From Nibricoccus aquaticus (lineage in GTDB: Bacteria; Verrucomicrobiota; Verrucomicrobiia; Opitutales; Opitutaceae): DNA of 64,000 nt. This document shows positions 1 to 8,639 of the stretch, in pieces (within the stretch, counting starts at the first letter, position 1; each line of letters begins with the position of its first letter). Made by a program: the position numbers and the translations under genes. Under the pieces are notes generated by a model. The model saw only the letters and a program-made list of their open reading frames with translations, was not told the DNA's origin and made no database searches. The DNA lies in NCBI RefSeq assembly GCF_002310495.1, contig NZ_CP023344.1, forward strand, positions 4,666,448 through 4,730,447, written 5' to 3'.

Positions 1-825
1 AAAGCCGGCTCCGGCGCACTCACGCACGGCCATCCCGACAGCGCCGGCATCCCCGCCAGTTTCGCGCAGGAAACCATCGTCCTTCCCTACAACGACCGCG
101 CCGCCCTCGACGCCGCCTTCGCCGCCAACCCAGAAAAAATCGCCTGCGTTATCATCGAACCCTACTGCGGCAACGTCGGCTTCATCATGCCCGACCCGGG
201 CTACCTCGCCTACCTCCGCGAGATCACCGCCAAACACGGCACCGTCCTCATCTTCGACGAAGTCATGACCGGCTTCCGCATCGCCAAAGGCGGCGTTCAG
301 GAACGCGAAAACATCACCCCCGATCTCACCTGCCTCGGAAAAATCATCGGCGGCGGTCTCCCCGTCGGCGCTTTCGGCGGACGCGCCGACATCATGGATC
401 ACCTCGCCCCGCTCGGCCCCGTTTATCAAGCCGGCACCCTCAGCGGAAACCCCCTCGCCATGGCCGCCGGCATCGCCGGCCTCAAACTCCTCGAAGAACA
501 AAATCCCTACGTCCGCCTCGACGCCCTCGGCCAGCGCCTCCGCGACGCCGTCCTCGCCGCAGCCCGCAACAAAGGTCTCCCCGTGCATGTCCCCCAATGC
601 GGCTCCATGTTCAGCATCTTCTTCACCGACACCCCCGTCCGCGACTACGCCACCGCCCTCAAAAGCGACGCGAAGATTTTCGCCAAATTCTTCCACCTCT
701 GCCTCGAAAAAGGCGTTTACTTGGCTCCCAGTGCTTACGAAGCCGGTTTCCTCAGCACCGCGCACGACGGCCCCGCGATCGACCGGGCCTGCGATGTGCT
801 CACCGAAAGCCTCCACTCGCTGTAA
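1..825 (+). CDS. hemL: glutamate-1-semialdehyde 2,1-aminomutase, 3' part
   Basis: This is the C-terminal part (about 274 residues) of a class III PLP-dependent aminotransferase; the reading frame is open from base 1, so the start lies upstream of the window. The family converts glutamate-1-semialdehyde to 5-aminolevulinate, the entry to tetrapyrrole synthesis. Visible are the EPYCGN segment, the [10 protein letters not shown] motif that contacts the PLP ring, and the [17 protein letters not shown] segment with the Schiff-base lysine. [13 protein letters not shown] follows, as expected for GSA aminomutases. The gene ends in TAA 54 bases before the next start codon. Related omega-aminotransferases are the main alternative, but the GNPLAMAAG context favours HemL. 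Confidence 0.9.
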   Translation, partial: KAGSGALTHGHPDSAGIPASFAQETIVLPYNDRAALDAAFAANPEKIACVIIEPYCGNVGFIMPDPGYLAYLREITAKHGTVLIFDEVMTGFRIAKGGVQERENITPDLTCLGKIIGGGLPVGAFGGRADIMDHLAPLGPVYQAGTLSGNPLAMAAGIAGLKLLEEQNPYVRLDALGQRLRDAVLAAARNKGLPVHVPQCGSMFSIFFTDTPVRDYATALKSDAKIFAKFFHLCLEKGVYLAPSAYEAGFLSTAHDGPAIDRACDVLTESLHSL

Positions 826-878
826 TTTTGCCCACGGCGAGCCGTTATAGAAAAAACTTCTCTCTCCGCGCCCGCCAC

Positions 879-2750
879 ATGCCCAAGTTCGCCGCCCTCG
901 CCCTCGCCTTCCTCGTCGCCTTAGCGGCCCCACTCACCGCCCAGCCGACCGACGCGCCCCAACTCCCCCTCGCCGAGATAAAACCCGGCCAGACCGGCGA
1001 AGTCTGGACCGTTTTCCAAGGCACCCAAATCGAGCCCTTTTCCGTCGTCGTCACCGGCGTTCTTCAAAACGCCCTCGGCCCCGGCAAATCCCTCATCGTC
1101 TGCGAACTCACCGACCCTCGCGTCCAAAAAATGGGCGCCGTCGCCGGCATGAGCGGCAGCCCCCTCTACATCGACGGCAAACTCGCCGGCGCCCTCAGCT
1201 ACCAAATCCAGCGCTTCGAAACCGTCCGCTTCGCCGGCTTCACCCCTATCGGCGACCTCATCGAAGTCTCTCAATTCGAAACCAAATCCCCCCGCCCCGT
1301 CACCCCGCACGACAACAACCTTATCCCCCTGGATAAAAACTCCGCCTCCACCAAACGCACCTCCTCGCTCCGCACTCCGCTTCCGTCTCTCAACTCTCAA
1401 CCCTCAACTCTCAATTTTTCTTCCTCCGTCTCCTCCGTCGCCTCCGACTCCTTCACTCCCCTCACGCCCGTCTTCGCCCTCGGCGGCATCTCCCCGCAAG
1501 TCGCCGCCCTCTTCACCGAAGACTTCCGTGCCCTCGGCCTGAATACCACCGCCCTCGGCGGCCACACCAACACCTCGTCCGCCAACTCTAGCGCCGCCTC
1601 CGCCTCTCACCCTTCACCCTTCCCTCTTCACTCTTCTCTCCGCCCCGGCTCCGCCGTCGCCGTCGCACTCGCCACCGGCGACATCACCCTCGCCGGCACC
1701 GGCACCGTCTCCCACGTCAACGGCAACCACATCCTCGCCTTCGGCCATCCCATGCTCGGCCTCGGCGACGTCGAGCTCCCCATGGCCAGCGCCGAGATCC
1801 TCACGATCCTCCCCTCCGCGCTCAACTCCTTCAAACTCTCCAACACCGGCGAAGTCATCGGCACCATCAGCCAGGACCGCCTCTCCGCCATCTACGGCGA
1901 GATCGGCCCCAAGCCCGCCATGCTCCCCGTTGTAGTGAAAACTCCAGCACGCACCCTCAACTTCTCCACCGTCCGCCACGACCGCCTCGCCCCCATGATC
2001 GCCGGCGCTGGCCTTTCCCAAGCCGTCCTCGGCTCCAACGAAAACGGCCTGGCCGAAGGTTTCCACATCACCACCACCATCACCTATCCCGGCGGCCGCA
2101 CCCTCGCTACCGACACGATCTTCGCCGGCCCCCAAGGCTTCCAATCCGGCCTCAGCCAGTTCATCCGCCGCCTCTCCGCCAGCCTCGGCAACCCCATCGC
2201 CGACGTCTTCCCCGACGCTCTCTCCTTCGTCGTCGAAACGCTCCCGAAAAATCCCGCCGCCAACCTCGATCTCATCCAGGTCTCCCGCACACGCCTTCAA
2301 CCCGGCGACGACCTCCAGGTCACTCTCACCGTCCGCGATTACCAAGGCTCTCCCGTCCGCGAAACCGTCTCCATCCCCGTTCCCTCCGCCTGGCTCGGCC
2401 GCCGCCTCGAACTCCTCGTCATGCGTGGCGACGCTCTCGAACGCGTCACCGGCCGCCCCGAGATGGCCACCGTCTCCCAGATCCGCTCTTTCGATTCCTA
2501 CCTCGACCTCATGAGCGACAAACGCCGCGACGACGGCCTCTACGTCGTCGTCGCCGAACGCGCCGGCGCCTTTCTCGACCAGACTCAACTCACGCTCGAT
2601 TATCCCGGCAGCATCGAACGCATCGCCCGCGGCTCCGACGAAACCCGCTTCCAAAAACGCGACGTCCTCGTCCCCCTTTGGGAAACACATCTCTTCCCCG
2701 GCAAACTCCTCGACGCCGCCCACCGCCGCCCCCTCCAAGTCAGCGAATGA
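879..2750 (+). CDS. SpoIVB-like S55 family serine peptidase domain protein, exported
   Basis: A 623-residue protein starting MPKFAALALAFLVALAAP, a clear Sec signal peptide; the frame is open further upstream but that part overlaps hemL. Residues around 85-100 carry GAVAGMSGSPLYIDG, which matches the SpoIVB/S55 peptidase active-site serine segment. A later stretch (NHILAFGHPMLGLGD, then ELPMASAEILTI) is also typical of that family. In Bacillus, SpoIVB cleaves a signalling protein; here no sporulation context exists and the role is unknown. Between these parts lie low-complexity Ser/Pro/Thr-rich blocks encoded by a dispersed DNA repeat (see 1386-1417). The protein probably acts outside the cytoplasmic membrane. 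Confidence 0.72.
   Translation: MPKFAALALAFLVALAAPLTAQPTDAPQLPLAEIKPGQTGEVWTVFQGTQIEPFSVVVTGVLQNALGPGKSLIVCELTDPRVQKMGAVAGMSGSPLYIDGKLAGALSYQIQRFETVRFAGFTPIGDLIEVSQFETKSPRPVTPHDNNLIPLDKNSASTKRTSSLRTPLPSLNSQPSTLNFSSSVSSVASDSFTPLTPVFALGGISPQVAALFTEDFRALGLNTTALGGHTNTSSANSSAASASHPSPFPLHSSLRPGSAVAVALATGDITLAGTGTVSHVNGNHILAFGHPMLGLGDVELPMASAEILTILPSALNSFKLSNTGEVIGTISQDRLSAIYGEIGPKPAMLPVVVKTPARTLNFSTVRHDRLAPMIAGAGLSQAVLGSNENGLAEGFHITTTITYPGGRTLATDTIFAGPQGFQSGLSQFIRRLSASLGNPIADVFPDALSFVVETLPKNPAANLDLIQVSRTRLQPGDDLQVTLTVRDYQGSPVRETVSIPVPSAWLGRRLELLVMRGDALERVTGRPEMATVSQIRSFDSYLDLMSDKRRDDGLYVVVAERAGAFLDQTQLTLDYPGSIERIARGSDETRFQKRDVLVPLWETHLFPGKLLDAAHRRPLQVSE
1386..1417 (+). repeat. in-frame copy of the CTCAACCCTCAACTCTCAA repeat
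   Basis: A pyrimidine-rich run of CTCAAC units lies inside the peptidase gene and encodes SLNSQPSTLNFS. Close copies occur at 3706-3738 and 4396-4427 in the next gene. Confidence 0.75.
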
Positions 2751-2767
2751 TCGCTCTTCGCTCCGAG

Positions 2768-2797
2768 GGTAGGGCGCGTTAGCCCTAACGCGCCGTC
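2768..2797. repeat. intergenic palindromic repeat, REP-like
   Basis: Perfect 10-base arms GGCGCGTTAG and CTAACGCGCC are separated by CC, preceded by GGTAGG. It lies just after the peptidase stop codon. Related units are at 5533-5568 and 37234-37269. Confidence 0.7.
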
Positions 2798-3016
2798 CGC
2801 ATCGCCCGCGAACCAACTTCGAAAACTCATCAACAAACCCCGCACTCACGCCGAAAACTGAGCGTCCATCAGCGTCCTTGAGCGGTTCCCATTCCGTCCC
2901 TCCGAACTCCATGCCCTCTGTGTCCGCGCTCCGTGTCCTCTGTGGCAAAAAATCCGATTCCTAAACTCCTCCCTCCGTTTCCTCCGCTCCCTCCCACAAA
3001 CTTTCCCACGCCCATC

Positions 3017-5521
3017 ATGCCCACCAAGCACGCCGCACCCACCAACTCACGCATGACTCTCCCACTCTCCCGCCACACGTCACAACCCCGCCATCGCCCC
3101 CTTTTCGTACCTTTCGTGTGTTTCGTGGTTCTCATCTCCACCTCCGCTTCTTCCATCTTCGCCGCCCCGCTCTCCCGCAGCCTCCCCATCGACTTCTTTC
3201 GCGACATCTCCAGCCGTAACCTCAAAGGCCTCGCCACCCGCTCCGACGGCCGCCTCGTCGCCGGCCCCGTCCTCACCGACCTGAGCGGCCCCGCCTTCGC
3301 CGACATCCTCTGGACCCTCGAATCCTCCTCGCCCGACTCCACCCGCTGGCTCGTCGGCACCGGCCCCGAAGGAAAAATCTTCGAACTCACCCTCGACCTC
3401 ACGGCCAACACCTACACCTCCCGCGAAATCGCCGACCTCGACGACACCCACGTCTTCGCCCTCCGCCGCCTCCCCGACGGCGCGCTCCTCGCTGGCACCT
3501 CGCCCCACGGCACGCTCTCCCTGATCCGCGACGGCAAAATCGTCTCCCGCGCCACCCTCCCCGCCGACACCATCCACGACATCCAGCTCAGCCGCGACGC
3601 CGCGCTCGCCTACATCGCCACCGGCAACCCCGGCCGTATCTACGAACTGGATCTCAAAAAATTCGCCGCTTCCACGCTCCCCGTTCCCGACTCCCAGCCT
3701 TCCGCCTCTCAACCCTCAACCCTCAACTCTCAACTTTCCCTCCCTGCCTTCCTCCGCCTCCTCGGCGAAATCAAAGACCGCAACGCTCGCCGCCTCGCCC
3801 TCCTCGGAGACAACCTCGTCATCGGCTCCGCCCCCAAAGGAAACCTCTACACGCTCCCGCTCACTGGCGGCGAACCCCTGATCCTCCAGGAAAACCGCGA
3901 CGCCGAAGTCGCCACGCTCCTCCCTCAACCCAACGGTGATCTCTACGCCGCCCTCGTCTTCTCCAACCAGCAAGCCGAGTCCCGCCTCAACCGCCCCCAA
4001 CCCGCGCGCACACCAGCCGCTCCCACCGAAGCCACCGCCACTCCCGGCGCTCCAGCCCCCGACCAGCCCCCCGCGCCCAACGCCCCCGGCACTCCTCCCG
4101 TCCCACCTACCGCCGCACCCACGCCACCGCTCGCCCCGATTCCCCAATTCCCCGGCCGCAGCTCCATCGTTTATTTCCCGAAAAACGGACTCCCCGAAAC
4201 CGTCGTCTCCCGCAGCAACCTCGCCTTCTACGCCCTCGCCCGCCGCTCCGACACCCTGATCATCGCCGGTGGCGAACAAGGCGACATCCTCGGCTACGAC
4301 CTCCCCGCGCGCCTCGGCCTCACCTTCCCCGGCACCGCCTCCGCCCAAATCAACCAGATCGTCCCTCTGACCGTCTCCGCTTCCGCTCCCTCCGTCTCTC
4401 AACCCTCAACTTTCAACCCTCAACCTTCCGCCTCCGCCCCATCCCGCTTCCTCCTTCTCCGTAACAACACCCCAGGCCTCGCCCTCCTCGACTTCGCCGC
4501 CCCCGGCCCCCGCGAAGCCGAAACCAAACGCCTCGACCTCGGCTCCCCCGCCACCCTCGGCGCCCTCCGCTTCCCCCGTATCCGCGAAGCCACTCCCGCC
4601 GACCTCACCGTCAAAGTCCGCACCACCTTCGCCGCCGACGAAGCCGAGTCCTGGACTCCCTGGCTCGCCGCCCCCCTCCGCGAAGACGGCTGGCTCGCCG
4701 ACAACCAACGCGGCCGCTACGTGAAACTCCAGATCTCCCTCCCCGCCTCCGCCGCCAACGCCCAGCTCGACAAACCCGACCTCTTCTTCCTCCCCCAAAA
4801 CCGCCGCCCTTCGCTCACCGAATTCCGCATCGCCGCCCCCGGCTTCTCCCTCGTCCCGCCCTCGCCTTCGACCGACTTCCAATCGCCCCCGTCCACCCTC
4901 GGCCAGCTCCTCGGCGGCTCCGACCGCCCCAGCTCGAGCTCCCGCAACAGCCTCAACTCAGCCCGCATCTTCCCGCAGCCCGGCCTTCAAATCGTCACTT
5001 GGACCCTCTCCGACGCCGACGACGATGAACTCCGCTCCACTTTCTCGATACGCCGCGCCGGCACCTCCGACTGGCTCGACCTCGCCGTTAACACCACCGA
5101 CACCTTCGCCCAATTCGACACCACCCACCTCGCCGACGGCGTGTACGACACTCGCGTCACCGCCACCGAACAAGCCCCCCGCCCCTTCGCCGACCGCCTC
5201 ACGGTCACCTTCGAAACCGACGACCTCGTCATCGACAAAACCCCGCCCGTCATCACCGAAGTCAAAGTCGCCCGCACCGCCGACGCGCTCCTGATCACCG
5301 TCTCCGGCCGCGACGCCGTGAGCCTCCTCATCGGCGCCGAATTCGTCTTCAACAACGGCCACCGCGCCGAAGCCACCCAGCCCGACGACGCCATCCGCGA
5401 CAGCCGCGCCGAGTCTTTCACGCTCCGCCTTGAGCCCGAAAAAGCCCTCAACGCCACCACCGTCGAAGTCCTCCTCTACGACGAACTAGGCTACGCCACC
5501 TCCCGCCGCATCACCCTCTGA
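3017..5521 (+). CDS. large exported beta-propeller-like protein of unknown function
   Basis: About 834 residues if started at the MPTKHAAP methionine; the next methionine (3053) is equally possible and the frame is open upstream to 2933. A hydrophobic stretch (LFVPFVCFVVLIS, then SSIFAAP) looks like a signal peptide. The body contains repeated segments such as DGRLVAGP, LVGTGPEGKIFEL, DGALLAGTSPHGTLSLI and LAYIATGNPGRIYEL, the pattern of beta-propeller blades (WD40/SMP-30-like). A Pro/Ala-rich linker sits near residue 330-370 and Ig-like strands near the C-terminus. No catalytic motif was recognised. It follows the S55-like peptidase in the same direction. Two in-frame copies of the CTCAAC repeat interrupt it. 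Confidence 0.65.
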   Translation: MPTKHAAPTNSRMTLPLSRHTSQPRHRPLFVPFVCFVVLISTSASSIFAAPLSRSLPIDFFRDISSRNLKGLATRSDGRLVAGPVLTDLSGPAFADILWTLESSSPDSTRWLVGTGPEGKIFELTLDLTANTYTSREIADLDDTHVFALRRLPDGALLAGTSPHGTLSLIRDGKIVSRATLPADTIHDIQLSRDAALAYIATGNPGRIYELDLKKFAASTLPVPDSQPSASQPSTLNSQLSLPAFLRLLGEIKDRNARRLALLGDNLVIGSAPKGNLYTLPLTGGEPLILQENRDAEVATLLPQPNGDLYAALVFSNQQAESRLNRPQPARTPAAPTEATATPGAPAPDQPPAPNAPGTPPVPPTAAPTPPLAPIPQFPGRSSIVYFPKNGLPETVVSRSNLAFYALARRSDTLIIAGGEQGDILGYDLPARLGLTFPGTASAQINQIVPLTVSASAPSVSQPSTFNPQPSASAPSRFLLLRNNTPGLALLDFAAPGPREAETKRLDLGSPATLGALRFPRIREATPADLTVKVRTTFAADEAESWTPWLAAPLREDGWLADNQRGRYVKLQISLPASAANAQLDKPDLFFLPQNRRPSLTEFRIAAPGFSLVPPSPSTDFQSPPSTLGQLLGGSDRPSSSSRNSLNSARIFPQPGLQIVTWTLSDADDDELRSTFSIRRAGTSDWLDLAVNTTDTFAQFDTTHLADGVYDTRVTATEQAPRPFADRLTVTFETDDLVIDKTPPVITEVKVARTADALLITVSGRDAVSLLIGAEFVFNNGHRAEATQPDDAIRDSRAESFTLRLEPEKALNATTVEVLLYDELGYATSRRITL
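3706..3738 (+). repeat. in-frame copy of the CTCAAC repeat
   Basis: Inside the propeller-like gene, encoding SASQPSTLNSQLS; nearly the same DNA string as at 1386-1417. Confidence 0.75.
4396..4427 (+). repeat. second in-frame copy of the CTCAAC repeat in this gene
   Basis: Encodes SVSQPSTFNPQPS. It shares the SQPST core with the other two copies and sits in a predicted loop after a Thr-Val-Ser-Ala-Ser run. Confidence 0.72.
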
Positions 5522-5532
5522 AGGCCTCCGTG

Positions 5533-5568
5533 GGTAGGGCGGGTTAGCCCTAACCCCGCCGGTTCGAC
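5533..5568. repeat. intergenic palindromic repeat, REP-like
   Basis: Contains GGCGGGTTAG, CC and CTAACCCCGCC (one bulged C), then GGTTCGAC. All 36 bases match 37234-37269 with one difference. It sits between the convergent ends of the propeller-like gene and the VIT/PEP-CTERM gene. Confidence 0.78.
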
Positions 5569-5579
5569 TCCCCGCCCAC

Positions 5580-8210
5580 TCACGCCGCTCGCCGCAGCTT
5601 CCGCTTCCGCCACACCACAAACACCGCCGCCGCCCCGCCCATGATGAGCACCACCGTCGCCGGTTCCGGGATACTCGGTGCCGTCGCCGGATCGATCGCC
5701 GCCAGTCCCGCCGCATCGAACTGCGCCTTCGTCTCCAGCACGACTGCGCCCGACACCGCCGTCACCAGCTGAAACTTCCCCGCGAGCGCCACCGCCTCCG
5801 CCCGCTTCCCACCCGCAACCAACCGCGCGATTTCATCCGCCGCCCAAAGCCGCGCGATGTGCCCGCCCTTCTCCTGCTGCTCTAATGTCAAATTCGGCGT
5901 TGTCCGATCCGACATCGTCCGCTCCAGATTTCTCCCGCCACCCGTCAGCGCCCGCCCGAGCTCCGCGCTCAAATCCTCCCGCAACGTCCCCCAGCGCTCC
6001 GCCGCCGTCACGCGCGTCACGCCATCCAGCTTCTCCAAAATCACCTGCGCGCCCTGCACCACCGCAAACGCGCGAATCGCCACCTGCTTCGGCCGCCGCG
6101 TTTGCTTCTGCGAAAGCCCTTCAAACGACTGCCACCCGACCGGCTGCGTCCCGTGAATCCACAAAATCTCCCCGCCCGCCGCCGCCGCGTCATCCCACGC
6201 CGCCGACAACGCATCCAGATTGTCCTGACCGCCGACAAAACGCTGCGCCCTCAACCACGCCGCCACTTCCGCCGGCGCGCGCCCCGGACAACTCACCACC
6301 ACATCGCCCGCCACGAGCAGCCGGATCTTCGCCGCGGCATCCTGCGCCCCGATCACATCCGCGATCTCACCGATGAGCGGCCCCATCGCCTGCGATCCAT
6401 CGATAACCACCACGAGTTCGCGCGCCGCCTTTCGCTCCGCCTCGACCAGCCTCTGCACAAACACCTTCCCCGGCATCTGTGAATGCACCGCCCAGTGCTC
6501 ACGCCTCTCCGCATTTCCGCTCACCATTACCAGCGGAAGCACTTCGCCGTTTTTCAACGCGATCGCTCCATGCGCTGACCACAGTCCATTCGTCTCCCGC
6601 ACCGGTTTCAGTCCGCCGTCCGCCAGCGCCAGCGGACTCGCCGACTCCAGCCACAGTGCGTGAGTCACCCCATCCGGCACGCTAAAATTCTGCTCGATGA
6701 TCCGCGGCAGCATCATCTCCGCCTTCCCTTCCGAGATCGCGCGCAACGGCATCGTCACGCCGAAGCGGATCTTCATCTCCCCGTTCGCCGGCACCGGGAA
6801 ACACTGCATCTGCACCCGGTTCGGCCCCTTCGTCGTAACGAGCACCGGATCGCGCCGCTGCTGGATCGCGACCTTCTGATAAGCCTCGCGCACCTGCGAG
6901 CGCCCCGCGAACGCCGCCTCCCGCTCCTCGCCATTCACCCACAACGTCAACCGCGACACCACCCCGCCCGGCGGCAGCGCGATCTGCGCCCGCGCCTCCT
7001 GCTGCCAGCCCGCCGTGTTCTTAAACACCATCGTCCACTCCAAATAACCCGTCAGCGCATCCGCATCGACCGTCCCATCGATCCGCGACTCCGTCAGAGC
7101 CAGTCCCTTGAGCCTTTGCCCGACCACTTCCCCGCCCGCGTTTGAATCCCACACCCAATCGTCACTCATCCGCGAACGTCCGCCGAAACCGAAACGCTCG
7201 GGCATTGGCACCAGATTGAACGGCTTTCCCGTCACTCGATAAAAAATCGTGCGCGCCTCCTCGACCGGAAGGTGTTTTCCAAACGAGAAAACAAAGCCCA
7301 CCAGATCCATCGCCGCTCCATTGCGCGGATAGCACCGCTGCAAAAGTCTCTCTTCGCTGCCCACCGCACGGAGCAAATGAAGCCCTCGCTGCATCGTCTC
7401 TGTTCTCTCGGAACGCGCCAGGCGAAGCCCCGCCTCCGTCAGGATCGACGGCGTCTCCAATCCTACGAGCGCCAGCAACGCGATCACCACACCCGCGCGC
7501 CAGCCATGCATCGCCTGCCCTGCGGTCTTTTGCGCTCTACGCAGTCGCGTGCGACAGATCAGTGCCGTGATCAAAGCCATCAATGGCGCCAGCGGCAGCA
7601 GCCCGATCCCGAAAAAAATCACCGCGAGCACGGCAAACGGCGTGATCAGCGCAAACATCGCCGCATACAGCGCAGCGACCGCCACCGCCGCCCCGTTCAA
7701 CAATCCCAGCCAGCGCGGAATCACCGCGTCCCGCCCGCCTTCACTGGCGCAACGTCCCGCATGATACAGCGCCAGGCCGTTTGCCAGCGGCACCAGCGCG
7801 ATCATCAGCGCGTGAAACAGCGTCGGCATCGGATCGAACATCTCCGACGAACACGCGCGGGTGATAAACTCAAAGACCAGCGCCACCACCGGCAGCACCA
7901 CACCCAGCGCGATGCAAAAAAACGTGACCAACGAGCTGTTCTTTTCTTCAGGACTATCCCCGTTTCTTCCGCTACCCGCATCCTGAACCCCGACCAGTTC
8001 CGCTTCGATTGTGCCCATCCGCGCTAGAACCCGCCGCACATCCTCCGGTGTCGCCACGGCGATCTTCTGCGCCGTCAGCTCCTCGCTTACATGACGCTCG
8101 ATGTCTTCCGACACTTCGTTCGCGTCCGCACCCACCGCGATCATGCGCGTGCGCACAGCGGCCACATGGCGTTCAAGTTCGTTCCTCGCGCTCTCAGTCC
8201 AGGTAATCAT
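5580..8210 (-). CDS. PEP-CTERM family integral membrane protein with VIT domain
   Basis: An 876-residue protein. Residues 1-75 are a soluble helical domain (NELERHVAAVRTRMI, then EDIERHVSEELTAQK) resembling the HAAS/DUF1700-type domains usually encoded beside padR. Residues about 95-270 hold several hydrophobic membrane segments. Residues about 360-490 form a VIT-like domain (GYLEWTMVFKNTAGWQQEAR, REAYQKV, PVPANGEMKIRFGV), followed by a vWA-like fold (ELVVVIDGSQAMGPLIGEI). The C-terminus is a full PEP-CTERM sorting signal: IPEPATVVLIM, a hydrophobic stretch, then WRKRKLRR. Such proteins are processed by an exosortase; no exosortase is in this window. It starts 4 bases after padR, so the two are almost certainly co-transcribed. 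Confidence 0.85.
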   Translation of the reverse strand: MITWTESARNELERHVAAVRTRMIAVGADANEVSEDIERHVSEELTAQKIAVATPEDVRRVLARMGTIEAELVGVQDAGSGRNGDSPEEKNSSLVTFFCIALGVVLPVVALVFEFITRACSSEMFDPMPTLFHALMIALVPLANGLALYHAGRCASEGGRDAVIPRWLGLLNGAAVAVAALYAAMFALITPFAVLAVIFFGIGLLPLAPLMALITALICRTRLRRAQKTAGQAMHGWRAGVVIALLALVGLETPSILTEAGLRLARSERTETMQRGLHLLRAVGSEERLLQRCYPRNGAAMDLVGFVFSFGKHLPVEEARTIFYRVTGKPFNLVPMPERFGFGGRSRMSDDWVWDSNAGGEVVGQRLKGLALTESRIDGTVDADALTGYLEWTMVFKNTAGWQQEARAQIALPPGGVVSRLTLWVNGEEREAAFAGRSQVREAYQKVAIQQRRDPVLVTTKGPNRVQMQCFPVPANGEMKIRFGVTMPLRAISEGKAEMMLPRIIEQNFSVPDGVTHALWLESASPLALADGGLKPVRETNGLWSAHGAIALKNGEVLPLVMVSGNAERREHWAVHSQMPGKVFVQRLVEAERKAARELVVVIDGSQAMGPLIGEIADVIGAQDAAAKIRLLVAGDVVVSCPGRAPAEVAAWLRAQRFVGGQDNLDALSAAWDDAAAAGGEILWIHGTQPVGWQSFEGLSQKQTRRPKQVAIRAFAVVQGAQVILEKLDGVTRVTAAERWGTLREDLSAELGRALTGGGRNLERTMSDRTTPNLTLEQQEKGGHIARLWAADEIARLVAGGKRAEAVALAGKFQLVTAVSGAVVLETKAQFDAAGLAAIDPATAPSIPEPATVVLIMGGAAAVFVVWRKRKLRRAA

Positions 8211-8214
8211 GGGG

Positions 8215-8565
8215 TTAGTTTTTGCGCCGCAACGCGCGGCAAGCCGGCACCAGTTCCAAAAGATAATCGTTCATGAGCGCCGCCACCTTCCGGCCCGCCG
8301 GCGTGAGCGAATAATACTTCCGCGCGGGCCCTTCGCTCGACTCCTCCAGCCGCGTCTTCACCAGCCCCTGCAACCGCAGCCGGGACAACAACGGATAAAG
8401 CGTTCCCTCCGTCACACCGAAGCCCGGCAGATTCGCCAGCTCCTTCACTAGTTCATAGCCGTAGCGTTCCTGCCCATCGAGAGCGTTGAGGATGCACAGA
8501 TCGAGCACGCCCTTGCGGACCTGCACCGTCCAATTGCCGAAAATCTCCTCGGAGGAATCTGCCAC
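8215..8565 (-). CDS. PadR family transcriptional regulator
   Basis: A 116-residue winged-helix protein with the PadR N-terminal domain: VRKGVLDLCILNALDGQ, YGYELVKEL, then TEGTLYPLLSRLRLQGLV and YYSLTPAGRK. The start codon is GTG. An AAGG that could serve as Shine-Dalgarno lies in the palindrome at 8570-8590, suggesting autoregulation. It is the first gene of an operon with the VIT/PEP-CTERM membrane protein; PadR partners in this arrangement commonly control the adjacent membrane gene. Confidence 0.9.
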   Translation of the reverse strand: MADSSEEIFGNWTVQVRKGVLDLCILNALDGQERYGYELVKELANLPGFGVTEGTLYPLLSRLRLQGLVKTRLEESSEGPARKYYSLTPAGRKVAALMNDYLLELVPACRALRRKN

Positions 8566-8569
8566 ACCA

Positions 8570-8590
8570 GTACCTTGGATTACAAGGTAC
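8570..8590. promoter_or_regulatory. probable PadR operator overlapping its own translation start
   Basis: Perfect inverted repeat GTACCTTG / CAAGGTAC around the 5-base centre GATTA. It ends four bases upstream of the padR GTG start. On the minus strand TTGACA (plus-strand TGTCAA at 8597-8602) lies next to it and could be a -35 element, placing the -10 region inside the palindrome. No other perfect palindrome of this length was noticed near this gene. Confidence 0.65.
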
Positions 8591-8639
8591 CCGGCCTGTC
8601 AATGATCAGCTCGACACTTTCATCGAATTTTCCGCCTGC

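Noticed and set aside
1614..2948. 444-codon open frame opposite the S55-like peptidase gene
   Set aside because: Same shadow composition, no start signals, and it crosses the intergenic repeat.
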